Shown here in pieces: positions 11,191-24,420 of a stretch of DNA of 64,000 bases; positions within the stretch are counted from its first letter, which is position 1; each line of letters starts with the position of its first letter. This DNA comes from Pyricularia pennisetigena. Its lineage: Eukaryota; Ascomycota; Sordariomycetes; Magnaporthales; Pyriculariaceae. The translations under genes and the position numbers were made by a program. The notes beneath the pieces are model-generated. The model worked only from the letters and a program-made list of their open reading frames with translations, did not search any database and was not told where the DNA came from. The stretch spans positions 7,667,136 to 7,731,135 of the forward strand of contig NC_043742.1 of NCBI RefSeq assembly GCF_004337985.1. The letters are read 5' to 3'.

Positions 11191-13033
11191 TCACTTCGGC
11201 CGCAGATCCGTCACATCAAAATCTATTTGATCCGACATGTACACATGGCTGACTGGGTGCAGAGCAGTCTTGTAGATTTCGCTCTCTGGCAGTTCGTGCT
11301 GATGAAACGTATTCGTGTGGGGACATCGCAACACGTGCGGAAGGCCTGGAGGGTCCGTCAAGCGGAACACACCAAATCTATACGTGGCAAGCAGGGTGCA
11401 GTCAGTGTGTGATCAAATTAAGAGGTTTTTGCTCAAGAATCGCACATACTCGCCGTATTTCGGTGCGCAGACAATTGCCACCGCCTCGGGTGAAATGGCT
11501 TGATAGCTCGCGTGGGTGTGCAAGTCCCTCGAGCTCATAAAACACGTCTGCGTCGGATGAGTATGTATCCAACCAATTATGATCATATTTTCCTTCTCGC
11601 AAAACTCAAAAATCTGGAACTCGTCCTCCGTCTCGCATGTGTCTGAAGTACAGATCTGGTTCGGTATGAGAAGAGCGGCTACAAAGAGTGCATTATTGAT
11701 TGGCCTTCCACAGATGACGCCACAAAGTTCTAGTCCTTTCCTAGTGTTCGGGGCCGCGATTTCGAGGAATTTGTCCTTCAGGTAACGCGGAACGAAGATG
11801 GGTCTCAGAGGTTTCCCGGCTTCTGTATAGCCAGCGGGTAGGAACGTTATGTTCTTGCGCTTGGAGAGCTCATTCACGGCCCGGTCAACAGACGATGTCG
11901 AATTTTGAACGTTCCTCTCCTCTGGCTGGTCCAGAGTCTTGGGCGGAAGCGTAGGAGGGGCACGTCCTGCTTCAGGAGCCTTCCGTGGTATTGGAGGCGG
12001 AACGGGCTCCAATGGCCGGTGTTGAGAACTCGAATATTGCTCCTTTGGCGGTCTTGAAGGGGCCGGTGCTCCCTCATATGAGTTATAGTTTAATGGTCTC
12101 GGTCTGGAGACTGAAGGGTAGTTGTAGTGCTGTGAGGTTGGGTTCGGGATGGGGGGCCGTGATGATGACCTTGAAGCTGCGCTTGGTGGCCGACTGTCAT
12201 TGCGACTGAAATCTCGTACGACGACTTCCGAATCTTGGTCGTTGGGCCTATCCAGCCTCCTTCGTGTCTCCTGAATCTGCCGTTGTATGTCATTGCGATC
12301 GTCCACCATATTACGCGGCCCCATTCCCCTACGTGCATCCCAGTCCTCCCAGACGCCTCCGCTGCGGCGGATTTGCTCCTCATATTCCGACACTCCGGCC
12401 TGACGAATCGAACGCCTAGCCGCGTCGCGCCGGATGTAGTCATCTTTGGCAAGCCGCACAGCCAGCTCCTGGTTGTTCCCAGCATCCAACAACTGGGCCT
12501 GGGTGGCGTTGTTCCATGACAGCGCCGGGTCCTGGGCGGCATACTTGTCGTACCTAGTATCAGGGACGGGCCGGTCTTCGATCTGCCCCGTCCTAACCAG
12601 TCTTTCCCATTCGTTGTACGCCTCATTAATATGCCTCTTAAGATCTTCCAGCTCCGAGATGATGCGGGTCAGTCGTTCTTGTAGGGGCTTGATCAGCTTG
12701 CGACCGTCGCGGGTGTGGGCCATTGGGTGCTCGGGAAACTTTTTGAGCACAAGAGAGCAGTGGCGTAGCAGGAGGAGGTAGGCTTTGGCAAAATTGCCTT
12801 CTTCTTTGTAGAACTCGCCCTGTTTTGTTGCTCGGTCAGCTACGTCGTTGATGAAAACTTCCAAGCCTCTGCGGTGTATTGACAGAACCTACCTCCCGGT
12901 ACAGCGTCTCGGCTGCACCGACCCAGTGTTTCAAGGAAATGTTGGTATTAAAGTCGAACTGGTCTGCCTGCTCCACGATTTCGGCAATCGTCAATGGCCG
13001 CCGGCGCGGACGCGGCATTGTACGAGCTTCCAT
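11191..13033 (-). CDS. AMSH-like JAMM deubiquitinase
   Basis: Zinc-dependent, Lys63-selective deubiquitinase of the AMSH/Sst2 type, acting on ESCRT cargo at endosomes. Three exons (12893-13033, 11450-12819, 11191-11377) with introns of 73 and 72 bp give 565 residues. The first splice joins AAETLYRE to GEFYKEEGN, which aligns without a gap to the N-terminal USP8-dimer/MIT-like helix region of AMSH. The middle is a disordered Pro/Ser/Arg-rich linker. The C-terminal MPN+ domain carries the JAMM signature HTHP...SS.D (GWIHTHPTQTCFMSSRD) and the AMSH-specific zinc-binding DLHTHASYQ. The last exon supplies the conserved end (FGVFRLTDPPGL...VTDLRPK). An alternative start at 13018 would drop five residues. 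Confidence 0.92.
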
Positions 13034-14439
13034 GGTTGCGGTGTATTAGGATAGCTCAATCTTGGAAAGTAAAAAAAAAAAAAATATCTGTCTTCGTGAT
13101 CGGTATGAAGGTGGCTAAATTTGAATTCCCCTCAGGCAGTCAACCAGGAAGTTGTCGTTGACAGACCGACAACCTCAGGGACTAGTTGTTTCATGAAGCA
13201 CGGGCTTGCGCTGGTGATAGCGCGTCGCAAGGCTATAGGATCGTAAAGATGATTATTTGGTTGTTGGCATCAGTAGAATGAAAACCTTCGGTCGCTAAAG
13301 ATCTTTATTTTGTTCCCGCCTCGTTCGGTGTTGGCGTAGTCGTAAATCTGCTTGGGTGTGCTTGCTTTCTTGTCGTGGAATGCGAAGTGTCAGGGATCTT
13401 GGGACCCCGCGTCAGATCGCTCCAGTGACGTGGATGGGGTTGAAACTGGCAGGCAACTTGATGGTATGGGTAGGCTGTATTATTTAGCAGACGCGTTTCT
13501 CCAGTAAGCCGCATGTTCCTGCCCAGGTCATATCCACACAGTAACATCTACACTGTATGGGCTCGCCCATCAATTCTCAAGTTACCTGGGTACACTCACC
13601 TGTAATACTTTGTGGTGAATTAGATGAAGCTGACGTAAATCTTGTTGTAGTTCATTGAGAAGCACAGAACTATTGCACCGGGATGTAGTATTAATAAGTC
13701 CTGGAACACATGCATCACGTTCAAAGCCAGACTGAATAAACATGAATTGAATGGTGGCTTGTACCCCCAGATATCCCGAATATGACTACAGTTAATTCGT
13801 GACTACAGGAACTGTATTCGCAGGGTCCTGCAGGCGAGTGCATGCTGAATAACACACTTTCTTTGTCTGCCGCGGCTTGTGGACGGTGAGAAGGATCTGG
13901 CTGTTTTGTCACGGCCACTTGTTTAGACGGGCGCAAGCCAAGACCCCGATGTCAATGTCGTTCGTTTCTTACCACCCCGGAACCGAAAGCCTAAGCGGAG
14001 ACTTTCTATTGTCCGCAACCCCAAGAATCGCATCCATGTTCTGAGAATGTGAATGTTCATGGGAAGAAATTTGCCATCGGCATCGCAACTCCGCCATCTC
14101 CCTCGGGCACCTAGTTCGGACTGCAGATTTCGGATAGTTCAACAAAGTTTCCTTATCCACCCACCCCAAGCCCCGTCCGTCCGTTGTGCCCGAAGCCATG
14201 ACGGAACCGACTTTCCAACGCTTAGGTCCAATAAGAAGCGTTGTTGACGCCAGCCTTCACCGTCTCCAACCTCAGCCCACCACGTAAAAGTCTTTGGATT
14301 ATCTTAAGCTACGGCCACTGCAGCCTTGCTCTTGTGCAGTACTTTAGGCCGCCCTGCAGCTCCATCACACATCGCAACTAGTTTACTGGGAGTGATGTAT
14401 TGGTTGAGGAAAATACAAGTATTCCGCTCACCGCCTAGG
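13034..14439. other. Intergenic, nothing recognised
   Basis: Upstream of the AMSH-like gene and downstream of prefoldin 6. There is an A run near 13071-13084. No supported gene. Confidence 0.5.
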
Positions 14440-14609
14440 TTATGCCTGAACAGCCTGTTGCTGCTGTTGGGCGCTGGTCTGGACCTGAATGATCTCTCCT
14501 TTTTTCTTTTCCATTTTGTCCTGGCCATCGCTTATCTGCTTCTCTAGCCGCTCACTGCCCATGAGTTAGTAACGTGGCATGTGTATGGCCGCCTCATGCT
14601 TTTGGAAGG

Positions 14610-14648
<39 letters not shown>

Positions 14649-15079
14649 ACACTTCATTCTTGATGAACTCGATCCGCCCCTTGACAGTGCTGTCAGCCTC
14701 GACCTTGTCCTGCTTCAGGAGGATCGGACCAGTAAGCTTGTAAATAGTCTCGCCATCCTTCATCTTTTCGAATTCCTGGTGGTTGAATCCAGCAGGGACC
14801 GTCAGCGATGAACCATAAAAATCGCTAGTGGCAAACCTGTTCATTTTTATTTTTTGCCCAACCCTACCTTTTGCACGCCAAGGTTCTCTTGCAGCTGAGC
14901 CTCAAGCTTTTGTCTCGCCTGGACTGCCGTGTCCAGCTCTACTCCCCTCCGGCGCAGAATTGGTTCGTCAGTAAGAAACCCCGACGCTCACGCAAAAATT
15001 ATTCACTGAGTCCCTCACCCGACTGTAGCTTTTTGTAGTCGTCGGACAGCGACTGCAACTTTGCTTGTATTTCGGCCAT
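14440..15079 (-). CDS. YKE2: Prefoldin subunit 6
   Basis: Beta-type subunit of the prefoldin hexamer, which delivers nascent actin and tubulin to the CCT chaperonin in the cytosol. Four small exons (15019-15079, 14868-14941, 14651-14775, 14440-14554) and introns of 77, 92 and 96 bp give 124 residues, typical for the subunit. The N-terminal coiled coil contains ARQKLEAQLQEN. The beta-hairpin region reads YKLTGPILLKQDKVEADSTV, the strongest family signature. The C-terminal coiled coil ends in a Gln-rich tail. Intron 3 carries a 36-bp A run on the plus strand (T on the coding strand) immediately after its donor. Confidence 0.93.
14610..14645. repeat. Poly-A/T tract inside an intron
   Basis: Thirty-six consecutive A on the plus strand, directly next to the splice donor of intron 3 of the prefoldin gene. 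Confidence 0.97.
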
Positions 15080-16734
15080 TTTGGGTAGCTGGCGTGTTTT
15101 GTCGACAGCGACCAAGTTGCGCAAGTTGATGGCGGGGTCCAGCAGTGTCGTAAATTGAGGAAACCGATCCACCAGTCGTAGTGAGCTTTCGGCGCGATAT
15201 CACGTGGGGCCCTTGCGATGAGCAACTACTGTCAACTTTGATGAATCAAAATGGTGAGAATAAAACTATCAAATTAATGACCAAATGTGTAGCATATTTG
15301 CTTCACGTGAGTGATACAGCCGGCGGAACTTGATCCTCTTTGTTATTACTGAACCTGCGGACAGGCCAACTAGATGCTCAGTGCTGCTGGCCTACCCTGT
15401 AGTATGAGCTAGCTATTCGCGACACAAGCATATATCTCGACGAGTTTACTTTTGCAGGCACCTGATATCAATCACATCTCAGGTTGTTCTAGTGAAGCGA
15501 GGGACCGAAGATCATGCCATATGCTTTGTATATGCTTCTTATCCTTTACCATTACTGTTAGCGTCACCTGTTTGTGGCCCCCAGACCACGGCGTCGTTTC
15601 AGCATGGCCCGTGTCGCCTTTATCATGTTCTGCAAAGTGCCTCACTGTCGTTGTCAGGAAGCAATTGGGCACCAACAGAAGAAAATTTCAGCCATTTTTT
15701 GGAATTTTATAAATCCCTGGATCGGGAGCTTTTGATCTAATATGATATTCTTGTCACTACTTAATTGTTTGGTACATGTTGAATTTTTTGTTAGCTCGTC
15801 TAGATATCAATATGACATCGAAGGGTACAATCCTTTTGCGACAAGTCAACCTGCGCCGCTCCCTTTGTCGCGTCTTTGACACACCGACAGATTTCTTGAC
15901 GAACACGACAATCTGGAAACTCCCCTTACTGAGAATTAGCTATGAACTATCCAGAAATTTTAACTGGATGCAATTCGCATCGGTTGTTGTTTGTACATAG
16001 CCTGCCTACCTACACACGAAACCAGGGGACAACAAAAAACCAACCCAATATGGCTATATGGTTCCAACCACTCAAATTACTACTTAAAAACGTCTTTTAC
16101 AGTAGATAAAAAAAGAAGTGTAATTCTGATACCTCAGGTTAATTATCTCTTTGTATTTAGTTCGTACAAAACGTAGTTTGCAGGTAATATGGATGGTTAG
16201 TAGACCATAAATCCATGTTGGGGTTCACATCTTTTTGTCCTCCGCTTTGCTAGCTCCCTTCATACACATTGGGATGTAACATACATGATGCGTATCTTGT
16301 ACCACAATAACCATCACGAACAACCTTTCGGCTAGATTAACCAGATCAACGACCAACCCACAGATGATGCAAGAGCAAACAATCAAGCCAATTGGTAGAG
16401 GCCCAAGCTGTACCTCCATCAACCCGCTGGGACAAGCACACAACATTGCCAGCCGGACCTGTAATAAACTGGATCAATGACGTAACAATTGGATTAGAAG
16501 TCGATGACGGCGTGGATGGAGCAAAAGATCGCTCGAAAAACAGACGAACGGAAAGATTGAATTGCAAACTATTTAGCCATCGGCAGTTCCCTTGAATCTT
16601 GGATCCAAGTTGCTGGGAATCTTTCTTCATTATCTTCCTGCGAACAATCTGATCCTAAACCCAAAATCAAGACACAAGCACCACATCAAACCACAACCTA
16701 ATCCACGTCAAACACAAAACCAACATCAGTCAAG
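15080..16734. other. Intergenic, nothing recognised
   Basis: Somewhat AT-richer spacer between divergent genes (prefoldin 6 and the small hydrophilic protein). No recognisable protein, RNA or repeat was seen. Confidence 0.5.
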
Positions 16735-17251
16735 ATGGTGACCGGAAAGGTACGAAAATTCGCCAAATTCCCAATTGCGGCAATTTTGCACGCCGATTTC
16801 TGACATAATGCTTCTCTGCCGTATTCTAGAGCCTAGGCGACAACCTCATGATGGACGGCGACCAGCACACCCACAACGATACGTCGTCGACCCACCCCGA
16901 GCCTCTCAAGGCGGGCGAGCAGACATCGCACCACATCCACGGTAGGATATCCGCTCCCAAATCAGATTCAAGTTTTGCTCCCACTTTGAATTCCAGACAC
17001 AAGTGACTGATAAGCGATACAAAGACCCCAAGGATCAATACAGCCTTGCGGATCGCGCCAACAAGGAGAAGCTTGAGGAGAAGGAGGCCAAGAAACAAGA
17101 GGAGAGGGAGAAGGACGTCAAGCCTACCGATATCGCCGAGTCGCACGGCAACAAGCCATCGCGCGGCGCTCAGGTCGATGAGATGCTGGAGAAGGAGGAT
17201 GAGGAGCGACTGAAGCAGAAGGCTGAGAGCAAGTCGGCCAAAAAGCACTGA
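16735..17251 (+). CDS. Small hydrophilic conserved fungal protein
   Basis: Three exons (16735-16749, 16830-16941, 17004-17251) with introns of 80 and 62 bp give 124 residues. The first exon encodes only MVTGK. The second acceptor (CACAAG, with the exon from 17004) is the one that keeps phase; using the earlier CCAG gives an immediate stop. The protein is highly charged and helical, with His clusters near residues 19-40 and a Lys/Glu-rich C-terminal half. The motif HGNKPSRGAQVDEML resembles a short conserved segment I associate with small fungal proteins of unknown role. There is no signal peptide, membrane segment or catalytic motif. The function is unknown. Confidence 0.62.
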
Positions 17252-17756
17252 GGTGGTTAATAACGCTTGAGACGTCGAGTAGATGAAAATGATCATCAAA
17301 CGCAAATAATAATAGCATGCAATAATCGGCGTCAAGGTCTAAATAACAATCACCAGGCATTGAGTTTTCCAAACAACCCCAGCATCGAGTTTTCAGAAGT
17401 GATCCACATCATATCATCATGTCCCAATAGAAACCTTGAGCCCGAGTCACTGTCACTCATGCATATCGTCGTGCACACATCAAAAATTCTCGGCTCGAAT
17501 GGATCGATTCACTACGGAATACGCCGAAGCCCTTGGGCCCATTGTGGATATCTCTGAGTAGCCCTAAAAGTGGGCAGTCCACCATGGTTTTGAAATAGCC
17601 GCAAAAGAAAAGCAATCCCAGAAAAAGGTTGACGCCGGCCTGTCCATGATCCCTAAAAAAAGATTTTTGCCCCGTCATGCCCCATTCATGCGTGCAGCCT
17701 CATAATGGCGCGAGATTTTCCCGCAATTCGTTCATGATCCGTCCTTCACGTCCCAT
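17252..17756. other. Intergenic between convergent genes
   Basis: Shared 3' region of the small hydrophilic protein gene and RPS26. Nothing else was recognised. Confidence 0.5.
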
Positions 17757-18608
17757 CTAAGAGGTCTTAGCGCCCTGGGTGGGAGTGATCTTCTTGCCGT
17801 CCTTGTTGTAGCGGACACGAGGGGGAGGAGCACGGTTGCGGCGTCCCTCACGCGAACGAACACTGTGAGAATGTTAGCATTGTACAAGTCAAGTCTACTG
17901 GGCACTGAGGGTTGCGCAGGAGCCGGCAAGTCTTTCTCTTCAATCGAGAGCCTGTCTGATTCTCAAAGAATCTGCACAGGGAGGATGACAACAGGACTGC
18001 AATAGCTTGCGTCAAGAACCTCAAGATGTTGAGACGTCAAAAGACGCCATCACACCAGCATCCAGCGCAGCCCACAGGCCGGCATAATGCAAGGGGAGGG
18101 AGGCCTAAAGTTCGCCAAGGTTCATCTCTAGCCCTACATCCGGAGGCGTCTCGTAGCTCTGATCAACAGAACCACGGGATCACCTCCGGAGTAGCTGTCC
18201 TTCCCTTAGGGGACAAACACGTACCGAACGATCTTGCCGTGGATGGCACAGCTCACGCAGTACTGCAGCTTGAGGTACATCTTGGGAACGACATATTCGG
18301 CAAAGACCGAAGCGTCCGAGATATCACCTGAAGAGTTTCGAGTCAGCGGATGTTACAAATGAGGCGAGAAGGAGTTGAAAACGTACGAATGGCAGCAGAC
18401 TCGACCATGTTGCGGATGGTGAATCTCTTGATCGCCTTGTCCTTGGGCGTGCATCGCGAGCAGTTGGAGCAACGGATGGGCTTAACGTGGCCGCGGCCCT
18501 TCTTGTTGCGTCCGCTATAGAGGAGGGATATTGTCAGCAAAAGATGCCACGATGGCAATGGATTGCACACCGAGACAGTACTGACTTGTTCTTTCTCTTC
18601 TTAGGCAT
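17757..18608 (-). CDS. RPS26: 40S ribosomal protein S26 (eS26)
   Basis: Small-subunit protein at the mRNA exit channel. Four exons (18586-18608, 18387-18514, 18225-18327, 17757-17862) give 119 residues, the usual length. The zinc-binding CSNC (23-26) and the YCVSC motif are intact, and the N-terminus reads [17 protein letters not shown]. Introns are 71, 59 and 362 bp. The last is unusually long for this window and was inspected for a hosted snoRNA without success. It is divergently paired with the ubiquitin-S27A gene, which suggests one shared promoter region for two ribosomal genes. Confidence 0.95.
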
Positions 18609-20131
<1,523 letters not shown>

Positions 20132-21508
20132 CTACTGATTCGGAAACCCGTTCCTCAGGTTGTCATACTTGGTCTGAGGATATGCGAGACAGTTCTCCTG
20201 ATGCTTCAAGCCCTCGGGTCCACCAAAAACATCGACAACATTGCCGATCAAGCTCTCGTCTCCCTGCTTATCGGCGCTGCTCTCCCACCACATGGCACCG
20301 CCCAGACCCCTCTCATTGATGAACTCGGCCTTCCTCCTGGCCAGCGGCACCGTGTCGTAGGTAACCATGTGCCTGGTGACCGGGTCGTACGAGTACGTGG
20401 CGCCGGCCTCCTCGTCGAACCGCTCCTCGGCCCCGGGGAGCGGCAGCGCCTTGTAGTCGTACACGCCCTGCTCCCAGGTCCCCTGGCCGACGCCCTGGAA
20501 CGGCGCTCCAGGCCCGTCCGTGTTCTCAAAAGCGCGGCCGTAGAGTGGCATGCCCATGACGATTTTGTCGAGCGCCACGCCCTGGCTGGCGTAGTATGCG
20601 ATGGCGGCGTCGGTGCTAAATGGCGTTGATACCGGGTTCTGGTGGCTGGGGAACAGGTTCGCCTGATGACCGGCACGTTGGTCCCAGGATCCGGCGTAAT
20701 CGTAAGCCATCAGGTTCCAAAAGTCCAGCAGGGGATCCATGCCGGCAATGTCCATCTTTTCATAGTTGGACGCGCCGGCGGGGCACGCGACCGTCAACTC
20801 GAAGTGGTAGGGGTTTTCACCGTCGACCGAGCGCGCGTAGGCGTCGAGCTCCTCGCGGCAGGCTCGCAGCAAGGCCACTAGGTCGGCGGCCTCCTGCGGG
20901 TTCTGGGGGTACTCCCAGTCGATATCAATGCCGTCGAAGCCGAGCTGCCTGACGAGCTCCACGGCAGTTCTGGCAAAGTGGGACCTACCCTCCGGCGTCG
21001 AAGCGGGCGCCCTAAAGTTGGAGGAATAGGTCCAGCCACCAATGGAAAGAAGGACCTTGAGATTGCGGTTGGCCTTCTTGAGTAGGTTCAGCTGCTTCAG
21101 GCAGCCGTAGAGGTTGGTGCCCTCGTCATTCCACGAGTCACCCTCCCAGTGAATATCGGTGTCAGCCCATGTGTCGGTCAGAAAGACCTCGCCCGAGTCG
21201 GGCTTGACGTTGGCAAAGGCATACAGGACGTGGGTGAGCTTGTCGGCTGGTAGTTCCTGCGGCCTGTGTTTGCGACCGTAGATGGCCCAGTTGACAAAGT
21301 AGGCTGCGGTGCGTTTGCTCATATTGCCAGCGCTTGGCTGTGATGTAGGGGGAGAGAGAGGGGATTGTGGTGGAATGTCAAGACCACCGTCTTTGTGCAG
21401 GGGGCCCAAGGAGATAAGGTTAGTTGTGATACCCAGGAAGAGAGCAACTGTCAGGACCAAGGAAACGACCGTGAAGGGGATGCTGTGGATTCTTGACGCA
21501 GGCATCAA
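20132..21508 (-). CDS. GH18 chitinase with N-terminal membrane segment
   Basis: Glycoside hydrolase family 18 enzyme cleaving beta-1,4 bonds in chitin, 458 residues in a single exon. The active-site strand FDGIDIDWEYP (191-201) carries Asp192, Asp195, Asp197 and catalytic Glu199. The substrate-site motif LLSIGGWTYSSNF lies at 153-165, and the downstream MAYDYAGSWD and GGAMWWESSADK motifs are also present. Residues about 11-35 are strongly hydrophobic and follow a short basic N-terminus with no clear signal-peptidase site. This suggests a type II membrane anchor rather than a cleaved signal peptide. A second ATG three bases in gives an almost identical product. No chitin-binding module is seen. 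Confidence 0.93.
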   Translation of the reverse strand: MMPASRIHSIPFTVVSLVLTVALFLGITTNLISLGPLHKDGGLDIPPQSPLSPPTSQPSAGNMSKRTAAYFVNWAIYGRKHRPQELPADKLTHVLYAFANVKPDSGEVFLTDTWADTDIHWEGDSWNDEGTNLYGCLKQLNLLKKANRNLKVLLSIGGWTYSSNFRAPASTPEGRSHFARTAVELVRQLGFDGIDIDWEYPQNPQEAADLVALLRACREELDAYARSVDGENPYHFELTVACPAGASNYEKMDIAGMDPLLDFWNLMAYDYAGSWDQRAGHQANLFPSHQNPVSTPFSTDAAIAYYASQGVALDKIVMGMPLYGRAFENTDGPGAPFQGVGQGTWEQGVYDYKALPLPGAEERFDEEAGATYSYDPVTRHMVTYDTVPLARRKAEFINERGLGGAMWWESSADKQGDESLIGNVVDVFGGPEGLKHQENCLAYPQTKYDNLRNGFPNQ

Positions 21509-22539
21509 GTCTAGTCTTGTGCGGGGTGTTGTGATTTATGTACTGTATGCAAAAGACAGTTATTGGCCCGCACCAGACGGGCTGTTTGGCTTGGCTTCTG
21601 ACCTAAAGAGATGAAAGAAAGAGGGCTCAGCAAAGAGGGAGTGACAGTTCCAGACTGCAAGGGGCTGTGTGGAGATGAGAGTGGCACCCCAAGAAGTGAC
21701 AACAGCAGTTTAACAATAGCACTGAAGCAGGTATAGTTGAGCCCTGGTGACGTTGCCTTGGGAGTTTTGTTTTGATCAATCAAAGCTCCTGGGCAAGTTT
21801 TCCAAAAAAGAGACCAATGAGACGTTAACAACGATGGCTGGGCAAACGAGTGACAAGGCATCCGGTGTCCCTTGGTAGCGAGAGGCTATATCTAGCTTGC
21901 GCAGGTGTAATTTCGAGACCCGAAGCGTGGCTTGAGGTATTGAAGAGCTGCAAGTTTGTGGCAACCAGTCGTCGTCATCGGCCCACTTTGAAGGTCGAGA
22001 GAGCTTTCTCGCTACAGTGGCAGTGTGCTTGATATAGTTGAACAAGCTGTCCCGTAAGTTTCCAAGCAAACTTGAGAAAAAAAAAACAAAGAGAGAAATC
22101 CTTGCAGCATACGACCTTCTTCAATTGTTACAGTTGACGTCAGGTCAGTTCGTCAACAGGTGTTTGTTCGCTGCTGTAACAAACAAACTGGAACTGTAGT
22201 GTCACAATGGAAGAGGGAAAGCGGTTCCACACAGGGCTGGCGTCACAGTGTGCCCAGATGTATTTTGGCAACAGGCCGCCAGGCGTTGAGACAGCAATTG
22301 GCCGTTTGTACACACTGTATCGCTGCAGGGCGGGGTGGAGAAGAGCTGGAACAGAAACAAGATCCGCATTTAACCAGAACAGGGGTACGCCATGCTGGCT
22401 AAGTGCGCGATAAGATAGCAAGCGTGACTAGAGATCGCATCGCGACTGAATATCACTTTTTGCGGTTCGACGCTTGATCTCCGACCTGGAAAAACGACCG
22501 GATATCAAGCAGGCAGGCATGTCAACCCCCGCCATATGA
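21509..22539. other. Intergenic, divergent promoters
   Basis: Between the chitinase and the LYR protein. No supported gene or recognisable repeat. Confidence 0.5.
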
Positions 22540-23807
22540 ATGACGCTCCAATACATCCCAGCTAGAGACTCGCGGCATCGTACAGCATGTATGTATCTGG
22601 CTCAGTCTCTATAATCAACGCCAACAAATGAAGCCGTCAGCTCACGCAAAGCCCGCCCAGGTTTCGCACTCTACAAAGCCCTGCTCAAGCAGGTTCCGGC
22701 TATTGTACTTCCGGCGCAAGGCACCTCCCTCCCAGGTGACCGCGTGAACCCGGTCAGGCACTTGATCCGCAAGAGTTTTCGTCGCAATAAGAACGAGACC
22801 AGCCGCCGTCTCGTCGTCTCGTGCCTGTCCAATGGCTACAAAGTGAGTCCGACAAGACCCTGCCGACCCTGCCATATTCCCGTTCACAGAAGCTCAGCCT
22901 CGTCCCACAATAAACACCCAGAGCTGAAAAAAAAAATCAAACACAATCCGATTAGTTCCTCCACCTCCTCAACGGCGCCAAGATACCCGCAAGCCCCGAA
23001 CACAAGACCGTCATCGACCTGATCGAGCGGAACACGTCTCGCCGCAAGCCCCCAACTCCACGCAATGAGCCGACGCCGGAACCCCCTCGCAAACACCTTC
23101 TGACCCGGCACCCGAACCCAGCCTACGACCCGGACGAGTGGTTCGAGATGAGCCGCGAGCCCCGATTCTTCTACAGCCCGACGGACCGGCCGCGCCCCGC
23201 CGAGGAGCTGGGCGGCTCCGGTATCCGCCGCGTCCCCTACGTGGTCTCCACCGCGACCCACGACCCGTTCCTGCGCATCACCAAGCCCGAGCCCATCAGC
23301 CTCAGCATGGCGATCAGGGGCCGGATCAAGCAGAAGCAGCGCTGGGCCGACTTTCGTATAGACTCATTCGAGTACGGCGGCAAGCGATTGGCGCAGCTCG
23401 AGGACCAGTGGGAAGATCTCGTAGCCGGCGGTCCTGGCCTCGGTGCTGCTGCCGACGGCGGGGCGACGTATGTCGAGACAATCATGCAGTCGCTCCGCTA
23501 TCTGAAGCGTGTCGAGGAACTGGATTATCTTGACAAGCTGCACAGGGCGGCGGCGCTGGACCAGATTGAGAGCCAGGAAAGGAAGTTGGCTGAAGAGGAG
23601 GCGGCTGCTAGAGAGGAAGCTGCTCGCGAGAACGGCGCTACAGAGAACAACGCTAGAGAGGCCGCTGCTATAGATAATGCTGCTGCAGAGAACGTTGCTA
23701 GAAAGAAGACGATTAGGTGGAAGGCTACTAGAGGTAGGCATGTACGAGAAGAGGAAGCTGCTAGACGGGAGATCGAGGCTATGATGTCAGGGAAGGGGGA
23801 AATATAA
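22540..23807 (+). CDS. Cup1-like LYR-motif protein
   Basis: Predicted mitochondrial LYR-family protein of the Cup1-like type, named after a fission yeast gene. Three exons (22540-22592, 22641-22842, 22956-23807) give 368 residues. The 48-bp first intron is short, so the N-terminus (MTLQYIPARDSRHRTA) is a little less certain, but phase is kept throughout. The LYR core appears as ALYKALLKQVP, followed by NPVRHLIRKSFRRNK and LVVSCLSNGYKFLHLL, the conserved pattern of this family. The middle is Pro/Arg-rich. The C-terminal tail carries seven perfect-length pentapeptide units of type AAREN encoded by 23604-23708. LYR proteins usually act with acyl carrier protein in assembly of mitochondrial complexes; the specific client is unknown. 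Confidence 0.78.
23604..23708 (+). repeat. Coding 15-bp minisatellite, seven units
   Basis: Seven in-register 15-bp units, each coding a pentapeptide close to Ala-Ala-Arg-Glu-Asn, inside the C-terminal tail of the LYR protein. Confidence 0.85.
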
Positions 23808-24335
23808 GATCTTCCAAAGGGGGGGGAAGTGAAAGACAATGGCCGTCCGACTCAAGATCAGCGAGATGGATCTTATGGCCAGAAGTTGGACCGACGCTCT
23901 GAAGGTACTTGTGAAAAAAACAATAGCTAAAGCAGGGTCAAAACAGGCCGCGGGGATGGAATATTCTCAGAGTGTGTCATTGAACGTTCAGTTGAGTGAC
24001 TTGGACGGGTAGTCATAAGCCATAGGCTTTAATATTGTACTAAATCATCATTAAATACATGTGTATATATCGGGTATAAGGCTCTTTGTTCGTTTCATAC
24101 ATGGTCTTCATCCACATCAAATTCAAAATCTCATCTCATGATAGCGGCCATAAACGCCTTGTGTATGTTCTCCTGTCTAAAACCGGGTGATCTACCCAGA
24201 CAAGTCGTTGTTTCTGTCAATTCTTTACGAGGGGGAGAAAAAAAAGAGCTTGTCAGTATATCTGTGCCATATTAAAAGAATTTGCGATTATGGGAGTTGC
24301 AAATAACAACGCTCGGGACTCAAAAAGGGGCTTTG
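23808..24335. other. Intergenic between convergent genes
   Basis: Shared 3' region of the LYR protein and bZIP genes, with a G run at 23820-23826. Nothing else was recognised. Confidence 0.5.
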
Positions 24336-24384
24336 CTATCGCTTGAATCCCGACGGTGGCTGGGCCATGTCTATATAAACAAAT

Positions 24385-24420
<36 letters not shown>

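Noticed and set aside
12820..12892. Alternative acceptor (GTAG) 29 bp upstream of the chosen AMSH intron 1 acceptor
   Set aside because: It breaks frame with the best donor, whereas the CAG before 12819 keeps frame and aligns gap-free with AMSH.
20132..21508. Possible killer-toxin-like chitinase
   Set aside because: No LysM or chitin-binding modules are present and the length fits an ordinary single-domain GH18 enzyme.
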